From contig URZF01000016.1 in NCBI GenBank assembly GCA_900552255.1, forward strand, positions 1 through 15,125: 15,125 nucleotides of DNA, written 5' to 3'. The position numbers and the translations under genes were made by a program. The notes under the pieces were generated by a model. That model saw only the letters and a list, made by a program, of their open reading frames with translations. It was not told where the DNA came from and searched no databases. Shown here in pieces: positions 1 through 6,776 of the stretch. This DNA is from an uncultured Eubacteriales bacterium (lineage in GTDB: Bacteria > Bacillota > Clostridia > Oscillospirales > CAG-272). The stretch's first letter is position 1. Each line of letters opens with the position of its first letter.

Positions 1-460
1 TTTTTACTTTAAAATGGATTCCGCTTTGGAGAAGCTCAAAGAGATTGCTGGAAAGCCCCGCGACTGCTCCGTAAAGCACCGCGGTTTTGGCGGCATCTCC
101 GGTCGCAACGGCGATTTCATACGCATGCAGCCGAATCCGCAAATGCCGTCTGAGTTTTTTCATAATCGCCGCCGCAATCCGCAAAATCAAGCGGAGCATA
201 TGCAGAATATTCCGCTTTTTCTTGGGAGCCGCTTCTTTCTTCTCTTTTTTCTTCTTCTTTTTTGCCGCTTGCTTTTCCCGTTTTCGCTTTTCTTTTTTTG
301 GATGCTTCCGTTTTTTCGCCGGAAAAACGGATATTTTCACGAACAACACGCGAATCCACACACGCAGCTCGTCGTCTGCCGAAATCACCGCATGAAAAGG
401 AACCGTGAGCAAAAATACAAAAAACAGGAGGACCGCCCCGGCAATGAGAAGTCCCGTCAT
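1..460 (-). CDS. DUF2953-like membrane-anchored protein, 3' end cut by window edge
   Basis: An open frame starts with ATG at 460 and runs off the left edge without a stop, giving at least 153 residues. Residues 1-20 form a hydrophobic N-terminal segment (MTGLLIAGAVLLFFVFLLTV), so the protein is probably membrane-anchored. Residues 30-46 read like a short beta-rich stretch. Residues 49-83 are an extremely basic, lysine-rich low-complexity linker with runs of K/E/R. A helical region rich in R and L follows, then a segment reading EIAVATGDAAKTAVLYGAVAG. The layout and the position directly after scpB match the DUF2953 family often found beside scpAB in Clostridia; that assignment is by recollection of family and context. 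The start overlaps the scpB stop as ATGA (457-460), so translation is probably coupled; no strong ribosome binding site is visible. The function is not known. Confidence 0.72.
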   Translation of the reverse strand, partial: MTGLLIAGAVLLFFVFLLTVPFHAVISADDELRVWIRVLFVKISVFPAKKRKHPKKEKRKREKQAAKKKKKKEKKEAAPKKKRNILHMLRLILRIAAAIMKKLRRHLRIRLHAYEIAVATGDAAKTAVLYGAVAGLSSNLFELLQSGIHFKVK

Positions 461-1011
461 GAGGCGTCACCGCCGACAAGCGGCAGCGGCGGCAGCTCGG
501 ATAAATCTGACAGTCCGAATACCCGCAGAAACGCCTCCGTCGTCCCGTAAAGACGCGGCCTTCCCGGCACGTCCATTCTTCCCTTTTCCTCAATCAGCTC
601 ACGCTCGGTCAAAACGCCGACCGAATAGGAGCTGTCCACACCGCGCACCTGATCGATATAGGAGCGCGTCACCGGCTGATTATACGCGATGATCGCCAGC
701 GTCTCGAGCGACGCCTTGGAAAGATTCCCGCCGTCGCGGATTCCGAGCGCCGCTTTGATATAATCTGCGAAAACCTCTTTTGTCACAAGCTGACAGGCAT
801 TTCCGAGCGTCAGAAGCTGGATGCCGCGCGGAAGTCCGCAGGACTCATATTCCCCTGCATATTCCGAAACGAGCGAGCGGATCTCATCCTCCGGAACGCC
901 CGTCACCTCGGAAAGCTTTGCAAAGGTCACAGGGTGTCCCGCCGCAAACAGCACCGCTTCGATGATCCGTTTGATTTCCTCCGGCGTTATGATTTTTTCC
1001 TCATCCGGCAT
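457..1011 (-). CDS. scpB: Segregation and condensation protein B (ScpB)
   Basis: This 184-residue protein is a full-length ScpB, the winged-helix kleisin-associated subunit that binds ScpA and, with SMC, forms the bacterial condensin needed for chromosome compaction and segregation. The N-terminal wing (about residues 10-85) begins with EEIKRIIEAVLFAAGHPVTF. The family hallmark lies in the second winged helix, about residues 97-170: SKASLETLAIIAYNQPVTRS, then the RGVDS turn, the LIEEKGRMDVPGRP stretch and YGTTEAFLRVFGLSDLSELP. The ATG at 1011 lies inside the end of scpA (11 nt overlap, 1001-1011), and the stop overlaps the next start by 4 nt. This is a translationally coupled scpA-scpB pair with the usual gene order. 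Nothing in the sequence is odd. Confidence 0.96.
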   Translation of the reverse strand: MPDEEKIITPEEIKRIIEAVLFAAGHPVTFAKLSEVTGVPEDEIRSLVSEYAGEYESCGLPRGIQLLTLGNACQLVTKEVFADYIKAALGIRDGGNLSKASLETLAIIAYNQPVTRSYIDQVRGVDSSYSVGVLTERELIEEKGRMDVPGRPRLYGTTEAFLRVFGLSDLSELPPLPLVGGDAS

Positions 1012-1792
1012 TTACCGTCGCCTCCATCCCGTCCCGTCTGTGTTCGGCACTGAAATTCAGAATGATGTTGGAGCTTGTCACGTCGCCCACCTCCTTTTGC
1101 AGAACGATTCTTCCCGCCTTCAAAAGCTCGAGGGTGGCATAAAAGACCGCGACGATCTCCGAGCGGCTCGTCACATTCTCAAAAAGCTCGTCGAAATGCG
1201 CGCTCCGCCTGCGATACATGAACCGCAGAACGGACACGATCTTCTCCGAAACCGGCACGATATGCCGCTTGATAATAGGCGCGATTTTGTCCATCGGACG
1301 GTTTTCCTCCTCCTCGCGCCGGCGTTCGCCCATGCGAAAGAGCAGCTTTTCCAAAGCGCCCGTGAGAAGCGCGATATCCATCTCATCCGGGATTCCCTTA
1401 TCCGACCTAATCTCATCGGTATCCTTTTCAAATCGTCCCGCAAAGCTCTTTTCCCTGTCGGAAAGCCACGCCGCCGCTTCCTTTGCGGTTTTATATTCCA
1501 TCAGAACGCGGACAAGCGCGTCGCGCGGGTCCTCCTCTTCCTCTTTTTTCGGAAGCAGCATCCGGCTTTTGATGTACATCAGCTCCGAGGCCATCGTGAT
1601 AAACTCGCCGGCGACCTCCATGTCCATCTGCTTCATCAGGTCGACGTATTCCATATACTGATCAAAAATCAGAGAGATCCTGATATCCAAAATATCCATC
1701 TTGTTCTTGGCGATCAGGGCAAGCAGAAGCTCGAGAGGGCCCTCAAATATTTCGGTCTTAAAAACAAGCTGTTCCAAAAGAACCTCCGTCAC
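1001..1792 (-). CDS. scpA: Segregation and condensation protein A (ScpA kleisin)
   Basis: This is the kleisin subunit of the SMC-ScpAB condensin, 263 residues from the start given. The family signature FEGPLELLLALIAKNKMDIL sits at residues 16-35, followed by the LIFDQYMEYVDLMK helix and the EFITMASELMYIKSRMLLPK helix that contacts SMC. A central charged linker (KKEEEEDPRD) and a C-terminal winged helix (about 185-250, FDELFENVTSRSEIVAVFYATLELLK) complete the family layout. The start is uncertain. GTG at 1792 is the first possible codon after an in-frame stop, but only a weak AGGG precedes it. TTG at 1777 has GGAGG five bases upstream and would give MEQLVFKTEIFEGP, close in length to other ScpA N-termini. 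The gene follows the M50 gene after 21 nt and overlaps scpB by 11 nt. Confidence 0.95.
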   Translation of the reverse strand: MTEVLLEQLVFKTEIFEGPLELLLALIAKNKMDILDIRISLIFDQYMEYVDLMKQMDMEVAGEFITMASELMYIKSRMLLPKKEEEEDPRDALVRVLMEYKTAKEAAAWLSDREKSFAGRFEKDTDEIRSDKGIPDEMDIALLTGALEKLLFRMGERRREEEENRPMDKIAPIIKRHIVPVSEKIVSVLRFMYRRRSAHFDELFENVTSRSEIVAVFYATLELLKAGRIVLQKEVGDVTSSNIILNFSAEHRRDGMEATVNAG

Positions 1793-1813
1793 CGACCCTA
1801 TACGGTGAAATAT

Positions 1814-2557
1814 TTAATAAAAGCGGAAAAACGGCAGCAGCCGAATGAGCCAGTTCATGCCGCTGAGCAGCCAAACGGAAAGCGTGCCGAGGATATTGCT
1901 GAAAGCGCCGAACCAAAGCAGAATGAACATGGCGATCATGATATACCGCTCATACCGCATGATTCCGAAATATATCTTCGTCGGCAGAAAAATATATACG
2001 ATGCGCGAGCCGTCGAGCGGCGGAATCGGCAAAAGATTGAACACCGCAAGACTGACGTTGAGAAGTGCAAATTGCTGGAAAAGCACAAAGACGAGATACA
2101 TCACCTTCACCGACATAAGCTCTGTTTCCGGCGGCAGGCTGTAGATAGCGCCGTTCCAAAGGTCGATAAAGGAAACGGGATCTGCCGCCGTCAAAGAATA
2201 AATCAGATAGGACAAATACAAAAGGAAGAGTCCGATAAAGCTCATGAGAAGATTGGAGATCGGTCCCGCGGCGGCGACAAGCGCCATGTCGCGGCGCGGC
2301 TTCTTGTAATAGCGCGAATCGACCGGAACCGGCTTCGCCCATCCGAACCGAAAAAACACCATGCAGATAAGACCCAAGATATCGATATGCTTGATCGGAT
2401 TCAGCGTTAGTCTGCCGAGATTTTTCGCCGTGGGATCTCCCAGCTTATACGACACATAACCGTGCGCACACTCATGCACGGACAGTGCCAAAAGTACGCC
2501 CGGTATCGCCAAAAGATAGGATACAAGAGCATTCGGATTTGAAAAAATATCCAGCAT
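1814..2557 (-). CDS. M50-family site-2-protease-like membrane metalloprotease
   Basis: This is a 247-residue polytopic membrane protein of the small bacterial M50 (YwhC/YdbD-like) type. The zinc motif HExxH appears as HECAH at residues 28-32 inside the first hydrophobic segment. The second hallmark, with the third zinc ligand, is NLLPIPPLDGSR at 174-185 (Asp182). A conserved AGPISNLLMS stretch (97-106) begins the third membrane segment, and hydrophobic segments near 10-28, 58-72, 93-120, 150-175 and 205-232 support a multi-pass fold. No PDZ domain is present, unlike RseP. The start ATG has AAAGGA nine bases upstream. It lies 37 nt after ysxC and 21 nt before scpA, so it belongs to the lon operon. 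All catalytic residues are present; the substrate is unknown. Confidence 0.93.
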   Translation of the reverse strand: MLDIFSNPNALVSYLLAIPGVLLALSVHECAHGYVSYKLGDPTAKNLGRLTLNPIKHIDILGLICMVFFRFGWAKPVPVDSRYYKKPRRDMALVAAAGPISNLLMSFIGLFLLYLSYLIYSLTAADPVSFIDLWNGAIYSLPPETELMSVKVMYLVFVLFQQFALLNVSLAVFNLLPIPPLDGSRIVYIFLPTKIYFGIMRYERYIMIAMFILLWFGAFSNILGTLSVWLLSGMNWLIRLLPFFRFY

Positions 2558-2594
2558 TACGTATCATCCTTTATAAGAATATTTTAGGAAACTG

Positions 2595-3194
2595 TCACCT
2601 GATATATTCGGAAACCGCAGTGAGAAGCTCATTTTTCCCGATGCCTGTCTGTGAGGAGAACAGAATCGTGCGGATCCTCTCCGCCGCATACGGCGGCGAC
2701 AGGAGCGGATGCGAGCAAAGCGCGTCAAAATTGGAATTCCGCGCCGTCGTGTTCAGCTTGTCGGATTTGGTCGCCACGACAAGATACGGCACGGCGTTCG
2801 CGTTCAGCCATTCGATCATCATATAATCGTCCTCGGTCGGACCGACCTTCAGATCGATGAGCTGAAAGACGGCACATGCCATACCGCTCTCGAGATAATC
2901 GTTGGTAAGGCCAGCCCATACGCGGCGTTCGCTCTCGGAACGTCTCGCATAGCCGTAGCCCGGCAGATCGACAAGATACAGCTTTTTATCGATTTCATAG
3001 AAATTAATCGTGATCGTCTTTCCGGGGGAAGAGCTCGTGCGCGCGAAGCTCTTTCTGCCGAGCAGCGTATTGATAAGCGAGCTCTTCCCGACGTTCGAGC
3101 GTCCCGAAAGAGCGATCTGCGGCAGTCCGTCGCGCGGGAACTGGTCGGCTCTGCCGGCCGTCATTTTAAGGACGGCATTCTGTGTATTGAGCAT
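2595..3194 (-). CDS. ysxC: Ribosome-biogenesis GTPase YsxC/EngB
   Basis: This 199-residue TRAFAC-class GTPase is needed for assembly of the large ribosomal subunit in Bacillus and E. coli (YihA). All G motifs are visible: G1 GRSNVGKS (31-38), G2 around SSPGKT (55-60), G3 DLPGYG (76-81), G4 TKSD (142-145) and G5 near FSSQTGIGK (179-187). The PxIALSGRSN lead-in is typical of the EngB subfamily. The ATG at 3194 was chosen over an upstream in-frame one at 3239 because GAGGG lies five bases before it and the shorter N-terminus matches the family. This start still overlaps the lon 3' end by 29 nt, so ysxC is probably translated by coupling to lon. The adjacent lon-ysxC order is also found in Bacillus. 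Confidence 0.96.
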   Translation of the reverse strand: MLNTQNAVLKMTAGRADQFPRDGLPQIALSGRSNVGKSSLINTLLGRKSFARTSSSPGKTITINFYEIDKKLYLVDLPGYGYARRSESERRVWAGLTNDYLESGMACAVFQLIDLKVGPTEDDYMMIEWLNANAVPYLVVATKSDKLNTTARNSNFDALCSHPLLSPPYAAERIRTILFSSQTGIGKNELLTAVSEYIR

Positions 3195-5562
3195 ATTTTC
3201 CCTCTTTTTTTCTCTTCCGTTCAAACGGATCGCGCTCAAGGGCGAGCGTCAGCGCCTCCTTTGCGGAGGAAATGGACTTGATCTGAACGGCCGCCTTGAC
3301 TTCGTCGGCAATTTCCGCAATATCGCTTTCGTTGTCCTTCGGAATCAGAATCGTCCGAACGCCGGCGAGATACGCCGCCATCGTTTTTTCACGAAGCCCG
3401 CCGATCGCCATGACACGCCCATGGAGCGTGATCTCGCCCGTCATCGCCACATCGCGGCGCACAGGGATCCCGCAAAGCTCGCTGACAAGCGCCGTCACCA
3501 TCGTGACGCCCGCCGACGGGCCGTCCTTCGGAACGGCGCCCTCCGGAACATGAATATGAATGTCGTTCGTTTTATAGAAGTCGGGTTCGATGCCAAGCGC
3601 GGGCGAAAGACTCCGTATGTAGCTGATTGCCGCCTTTGCGGATTCCTTCATCACGTCGCCGAGCGAGCCCGTCAGCTCCAAATGTCCCGTACCGGGCAGC
3701 GCCATCGCCTCGATGCGCAGAAGGTCCCCGCCAAGCTCCGTCCACGCCATTCCGTTGACGATGCCGATTTCGTTTTCATCGGAAATCCGTTCGCGGAGCA
3801 TTTTCTGTTCTCCGACGAAAGACGCAAGATTTTTAAGCGTCACGCGGACGCTTTTTTTCTCCCCGCAGGATACGGTTTTCGCTGCGCGGCGGCAGCACTT
3901 CTCGATGCAGCGCTCGAGGCCGCGCACGCCCGCTTCTCTCGTATAGCAGTCGATGAGCTCATAAACGGATTCGTCGTCCATCTTGAACATGCGCGCAAGA
4001 AGTCCGTGCTTTTTCATCTGCTTGGGAATCAGATGACGGCGCGCGATCGCGAATTTCTCCGCCCGCGTATAGGCGTGAAGCTCGATGATCTCCATGCGGT
4101 CGAGCAGCGGGCGCGCAATGGTATCGAGACTATTCGCCGTTGTGATAAACATGCAGTTTGAAAGATCGACGGGAATTTCCACAAAATTGTCGCGGAAGGT
4201 CTTATTCTGCTCCCGGTCGAGCACCTCCAGCATCGCGGACGCGGGATCGCCGCGCATATCGCTCGCCATTTTGTCGATCTCATCGAGCAGGATCAGCGGA
4301 TTGCTGCTCTTCGCCTCGATCAGCGCGTTGATAATCCGCCCTGGCATGGAGCCGATATAGGTTTTTCTGTGTCCGCGGATCTCCGCCTCGTCATGGACGC
4401 CGCCGAGGGAGACACGGACAAACTTCCGGTTCGTCGCTCTCGCAATCGACGTCGCGATCGAGGTTTTCCCCGTCCCGGGAGGCCCCACAAGACAGATGAT
4501 CTGCCCGCGCAGGTCGGGATTCAGCTTCAAGGCGGCGAGATATTCGATGATCCTTTCCTTGACCTTTTCAAGTCCCTCGTGGTCGTCGTCTAGGATCTTT
4601 TTCACCTCGGGGATATCGATCCTCTCTTCCGTGGAAACCGCAAACGGAACGTCGAGGCACACCTCGATATAGTTGCGGATGACGGTGTTTTCCGCCGAGC
4701 CGAACGGAACGCGCGAAAGCCGGCCAATCTCCTTTGTGAGCGCCTTTTTCACATAATCCGGATAACCGCCCTTTGCGAGCCGTTCCGTATATTCCTTGAT
4801 ATCGTCGTCGTCGAAATCCTCCTCATCCTCGCCCAGCTCCTCGCGGATGACCTTCATCTGTTCGCGCAGATAATAGTCGCGCTGATTTTTCTTCATGCGC
4901 TCGTCGACCTCGCGTTTGATGCGGACGCGCTCTTCCATAACGCTCTTTTCCGCTTCCAGCATACCGATGAGCTTTTCCGCGCGGGCGCACGGAGAGAATT
5001 CCTCCAAAATCTTCTGTTTGTCCTCCGGCTCCGGAATGAGATTTTCCGCCGCGAAGTCGCAGGCCGCGCCAAGATCGTGTATCGTGTCGAAAAGCAGCCA
5101 GAACTCCTTGGAAAATTTCGGCGCATATTTCGCAAACTCCGCGATGATGCTCCCGATTTCGCGCAGCAGCGCGCGGGAGCGAAGCTCCGTACCGGTCTCG
5201 ATCACGAGCTTTTCGAGTATGTTCGCCGTCTGGAGCCTTTCGTCGCCGAAGCCGGTGAGAACCGCACGCCTTTCCGGCTCGATGATGGCGCGGAAGAGGC
5301 CGCTTTGGGTCTTGACCACCTGCTTGACTTTTGCGATAACGCCCACCGTATAGACGTCGTCGAGCTCCGTCACATCTTCAAGCGGATTTTTCTGGCAGAC
5401 AAGAAAGACGGGCGAGCCCTCTTTCGCAGCGGTCTCCAGTATTTTTTTCGCCGGGCCTCTGTCCATATCGATGGTCATCGGAATCCCCGGAAAAGCCACG
5501 ATGCGGCGAAGCACCGCGCACGGCATGGTATATTTTTTTATGGTTTCTGTCGTGATTGCCAT
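3166..5562 (-). CDS. lon: ATP-dependent endopeptidase La (Lon)
   Basis: This is a full-length 798-residue Lon, the cytoplasmic AAA+ serine protease that degrades damaged and regulatory proteins. Residues 1-200 are the LON substrate-binding domain. Residues 205-250 form a charged coiled coil containing NQRDYYLREQMKVIREELGE. The ATPase has Walker A GPPGTGKT (360-367), Walker B LILLDEID (423-430) and a sensor region FITTANSLDTIARPLLDRME. The protease domain has the catalytic Ser683 in KDGPSAGVT and Lys726 in GGLREK, so the dyad is intact. ATG at 5562 has GGGGAG ten bases upstream. Lon is the first gene of a run continuing into ysxC, M50 and scpAB. A good promoter lies about 120 bases upstream; no CIRCE or CtsR operator was found there. 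The C-terminal tail after residue 780 is basic and slightly long. Confidence 0.97.
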   Translation of the reverse strand: MAITTETIKKYTMPCAVLRRIVAFPGIPMTIDMDRGPAKKILETAAKEGSPVFLVCQKNPLEDVTELDDVYTVGVIAKVKQVVKTQSGLFRAIIEPERRAVLTGFGDERLQTANILEKLVIETGTELRSRALLREIGSIIAEFAKYAPKFSKEFWLLFDTIHDLGAACDFAAENLIPEPEDKQKILEEFSPCARAEKLIGMLEAEKSVMEERVRIKREVDERMKKNQRDYYLREQMKVIREELGEDEEDFDDDDIKEYTERLAKGGYPDYVKKALTKEIGRLSRVPFGSAENTVIRNYIEVCLDVPFAVSTEERIDIPEVKKILDDDHEGLEKVKERIIEYLAALKLNPDLRGQIICLVGPPGTGKTSIATSIARATNRKFVRVSLGGVHDEAEIRGHRKTYIGSMPGRIINALIEAKSSNPLILLDEIDKMASDMRGDPASAMLEVLDREQNKTFRDNFVEIPVDLSNCMFITTANSLDTIARPLLDRMEIIELHAYTRAEKFAIARRHLIPKQMKKHGLLARMFKMDDESVYELIDCYTREAGVRGLERCIEKCCRRAAKTVSCGEKKSVRVTLKNLASFVGEQKMLRERISDENEIGIVNGMAWTELGGDLLRIEAMALPGTGHLELTGSLGDVMKESAKAAISYIRSLSPALGIEPDFYKTNDIHIHVPEGAVPKDGPSAGVTMVTALVSELCGIPVRRDVAMTGEITLHGRVMAIGGLREKTMAAYLAGVRTILIPKDNESDIAEIADEVKAAVQIKSISSAKEALTLALERDPFERKRKKEGKYAQYTECRP

Positions 5563-5584
5563 ATTTCATTCACTCCCCTTCTAT

Positions 5585-5630
5585 GTGCCCGGGAGAGGGC
5601 ACCTATGTGATGCGCCGCTGTGAAAGGCGC
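5585..5630 (-). promoter_or_regulatory. Two hairpins in the lon leader
   Basis: GTGCCC (5585-5590) pairs with GGGCAC (5597-5602) around a 6-base loop, and GCGCC (5612-5616) pairs with GGCGC (5626-5630) around a 9-base loop. Both lie between the predicted transcription start near 5674 and the lon ribosome binding site. In the mRNA the loop of the first hairpin reads UCUCCC, and its CUCCC could pair with the GGGAG of the lon ribosome binding site a few bases downstream. That suggests, but does not show, an alternative structure that hides the site. No known RNA family was recognised. Confidence 0.4.
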
Positions 5631-5680
5631 GTATCAGCAATGCTACGGCAACAGGAATGATATAAATCCCTATTTTAATT

Positions 5681-5709
5681 ATTATATCACACTTTTATCC
5701 GTTTTTCCA
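5681..5709 (-). promoter_or_regulatory. Sigma-A-type promoter for the lon operon
   Basis: On the minus strand the -10 is a perfect TATAAT (5681-5686) preceded by TGA (an extended -10). It is 17 bases from a weaker -35, TGGAAA (5704-5709). The predicted start of transcription is near 5674, giving a leader of about 110 nt before lon. The extended -10 fits with the weak -35. Confidence 0.68.
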
Positions 5710-5814
5710 TACGTTTGCTCAAAATTATATGAACATATCATTACCAAATTTAAAACTAACGCGGCAGCCTAAATGCCTTCCCGTTCCGTCCAAAAAGCAG
5801 CCGCGCGCAGAATC

Positions 5815-5837
5815 CTGCAAAGGAACTCATTTTGCAG
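5815..5837. repeat. Perfect 7-base inverted repeat
   Basis: CTGCAAA (5815-5821) and TTTGCAG (5831-5837) are separated by 9 bases. There is no U-tract on the minus strand, so it is a poor terminator for the permease gene. It lies about 105 bases upstream of the lon -35. It could be an operator or a weak RNA hairpin; function unknown. Confidence 0.35.
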
Positions 5838-5918
5838 AGATTTTTACATACAGCGAGACTTCCCCAGCCATTCCCAAATTCAAGGAAAAAATGCCCATAT
5901 TCTCCCCAGCCTCCGTTT

Positions 5919-6689
5919 TTACAAAAAACGCACCGTCAGCATGACCGCGCCGAGCACAGCCAAGACGATACCGGTCACGCGGTTGAGCGTTTTTGCCGGC
6001 GCCTTATTGGCAAATCTCGCCGCGACCTCGGCACCGACAAGTGTGAAAACGATGCACAGGATCAACGCTGTAAGATCGGGCATGGAGCCATCGATCCAAA
6101 AATGCGAAACAGCGCCGGTAAGCGCCGTAAAGGTCATGATAAAAACGCTTGTGCCGACAGCCGTTTTCAGCTCATATCCGAGCACGCTCGTCAGAATGAG
6201 CAGCATCATCATGCCGCCGCCCGCACCGACAAAGCCGCAGATAAAGCCGATGACAATCCCGCACAGAATCGATTGCAGAATCCTTGCTCTGCGGCTTTTC
6301 CCCTCGAGCTTTTCCTTTGTGGTCATGACCGGTTTCACGATGAATTTGACGCCGAGCAGAAGCGTCATAAAGATGGAAAACGTCCCCATCGTCCCGCCCG
6401 ATATCTTGGACGCGGCAAAGCTGCCGACAAGGGTAAAAACCAGTACGGATGCAAGCATGACAAGCCCGTTTTTGATATCCAAATTTTTATTTTTCCCATA
6501 AGTATAAGCCGACGCCGCCGATGCCAGAACATCGGACGCCAGCGCGATTCCGACCGCCTCATAGGCGTCAAAGCCCAAAAAGGTAATCAGCATCGGAGAA
6601 ATCACCGCCGCGGCGGAAAGGCCGGAAAGACCGGTCCCCACTCCCGCGCCGAGGCCGGCGACGATACATACGATGACTTTCACAAGCAT
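5919..6689 (-). CDS. TauE/SafE-family (DUF81) membrane permease
   Basis: This is a 256-residue polytopic membrane protein of the TauE/SafE family, whose members are implicated in export or uptake of sulfite, sulfonates or organosulfur anions. The family's two-fold pseudo-repeat is visible: GLGAGVGTGLSGLSAAAVIS (12-31) in the first half and GFVGAGGGMMMLLILTS (152-168) in the second. Each is followed by a conserved helix with AVGIALASDV (45-54) and AVGTSVFIMT (177-186). About eight hydrophobic segments can be drawn, with a basic cytoplasmic loop at 120-137. ATG at 6689 is preferred because GGGAGG lies six bases upstream; a longer in-frame start at 6737 lies in a terminator-like hairpin. The gene follows the FKBP lipoprotein, with an 87-nt gap holding that hairpin and no obvious promoter. 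The transported substrate cannot be told. Confidence 0.9.
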   Translation of the reverse strand: MLVKVIVCIVAGLGAGVGTGLSGLSAAAVISPMLITFLGFDAYEAVGIALASDVLASAASAYTYGKNKNLDIKNGLVMLASVLVFTLVGSFAASKISGGTMGTFSIFMTLLLGVKFIVKPVMTTKEKLEGKSRRARILQSILCGIVIGFICGFVGAGGGMMMLLILTSVLGYELKTAVGTSVFIMTFTALTGAVSHFWIDGSMPDLTALILCIVFTLVGAEVAARFANKAPAKTLNRVTGIVLAVLGAVMLTVRFL

Positions 6690-6736
6690 AGGGTACCTCC
6701 CGCTAAAATTCCAAAGGATCGTCCGCAGAATCAGCA

Positions 6737-6763
6737 AAGCGCCGGAGCTATGCTCCGGCGCTT
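6737..6763 (-). terminator. Strong hairpin after the lipoprotein gene
   Basis: A perfect 12-bp stem (6737-6748 with 6752-6763) closes a 3-base loop, 13 bases past the lipoprotein stop codon. On the minus strand it is followed by only a short T run (CTTTGCTG), so it is a probable terminator, perhaps a leaky one. Because no clear promoter follows it, the permease may depend on read-through. Confidence 0.7.
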
Positions 6764-6776
6764 ATCATCACAGATG

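Larger units (their letters stand above)
5563..5918. other. Intergenic region between lon and the permease gene
   Basis: This 356-base stretch has no convincing gene. From the lon side it holds two small hairpins in the lon leader (5585-5630), the lon promoter (5681-5709), an AT-rich block (5660-5760) and a perfect 7-base inverted repeat (5815-5837). The remaining 80 bases before the permease stop show no terminator with a U-tract. Short open frames crossing it on the plus strand look like chance: they continue as frames antisense to the permease and the lipoprotein. Confidence 0.7.

Noticed and set aside
231..305. T-rich tract on the plus strand as a terminator
   Set aside because: It is the complement of lysine codons inside the DUF2953 gene, with no stem before it.
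821..2410. A 529-codon plus-strand open frame over scpB, scpA and the M50 gene
   Set aside because: It is antisense to three overlapping genes with full family signatures and shows no domain of its own.
5563..5760. CIRCE or CtsR heat-shock operator upstream of lon
   Set aside because: Neither TTAGCACTC/GAGTGCTAA nor a tandem GGTCAAA repeat is present.
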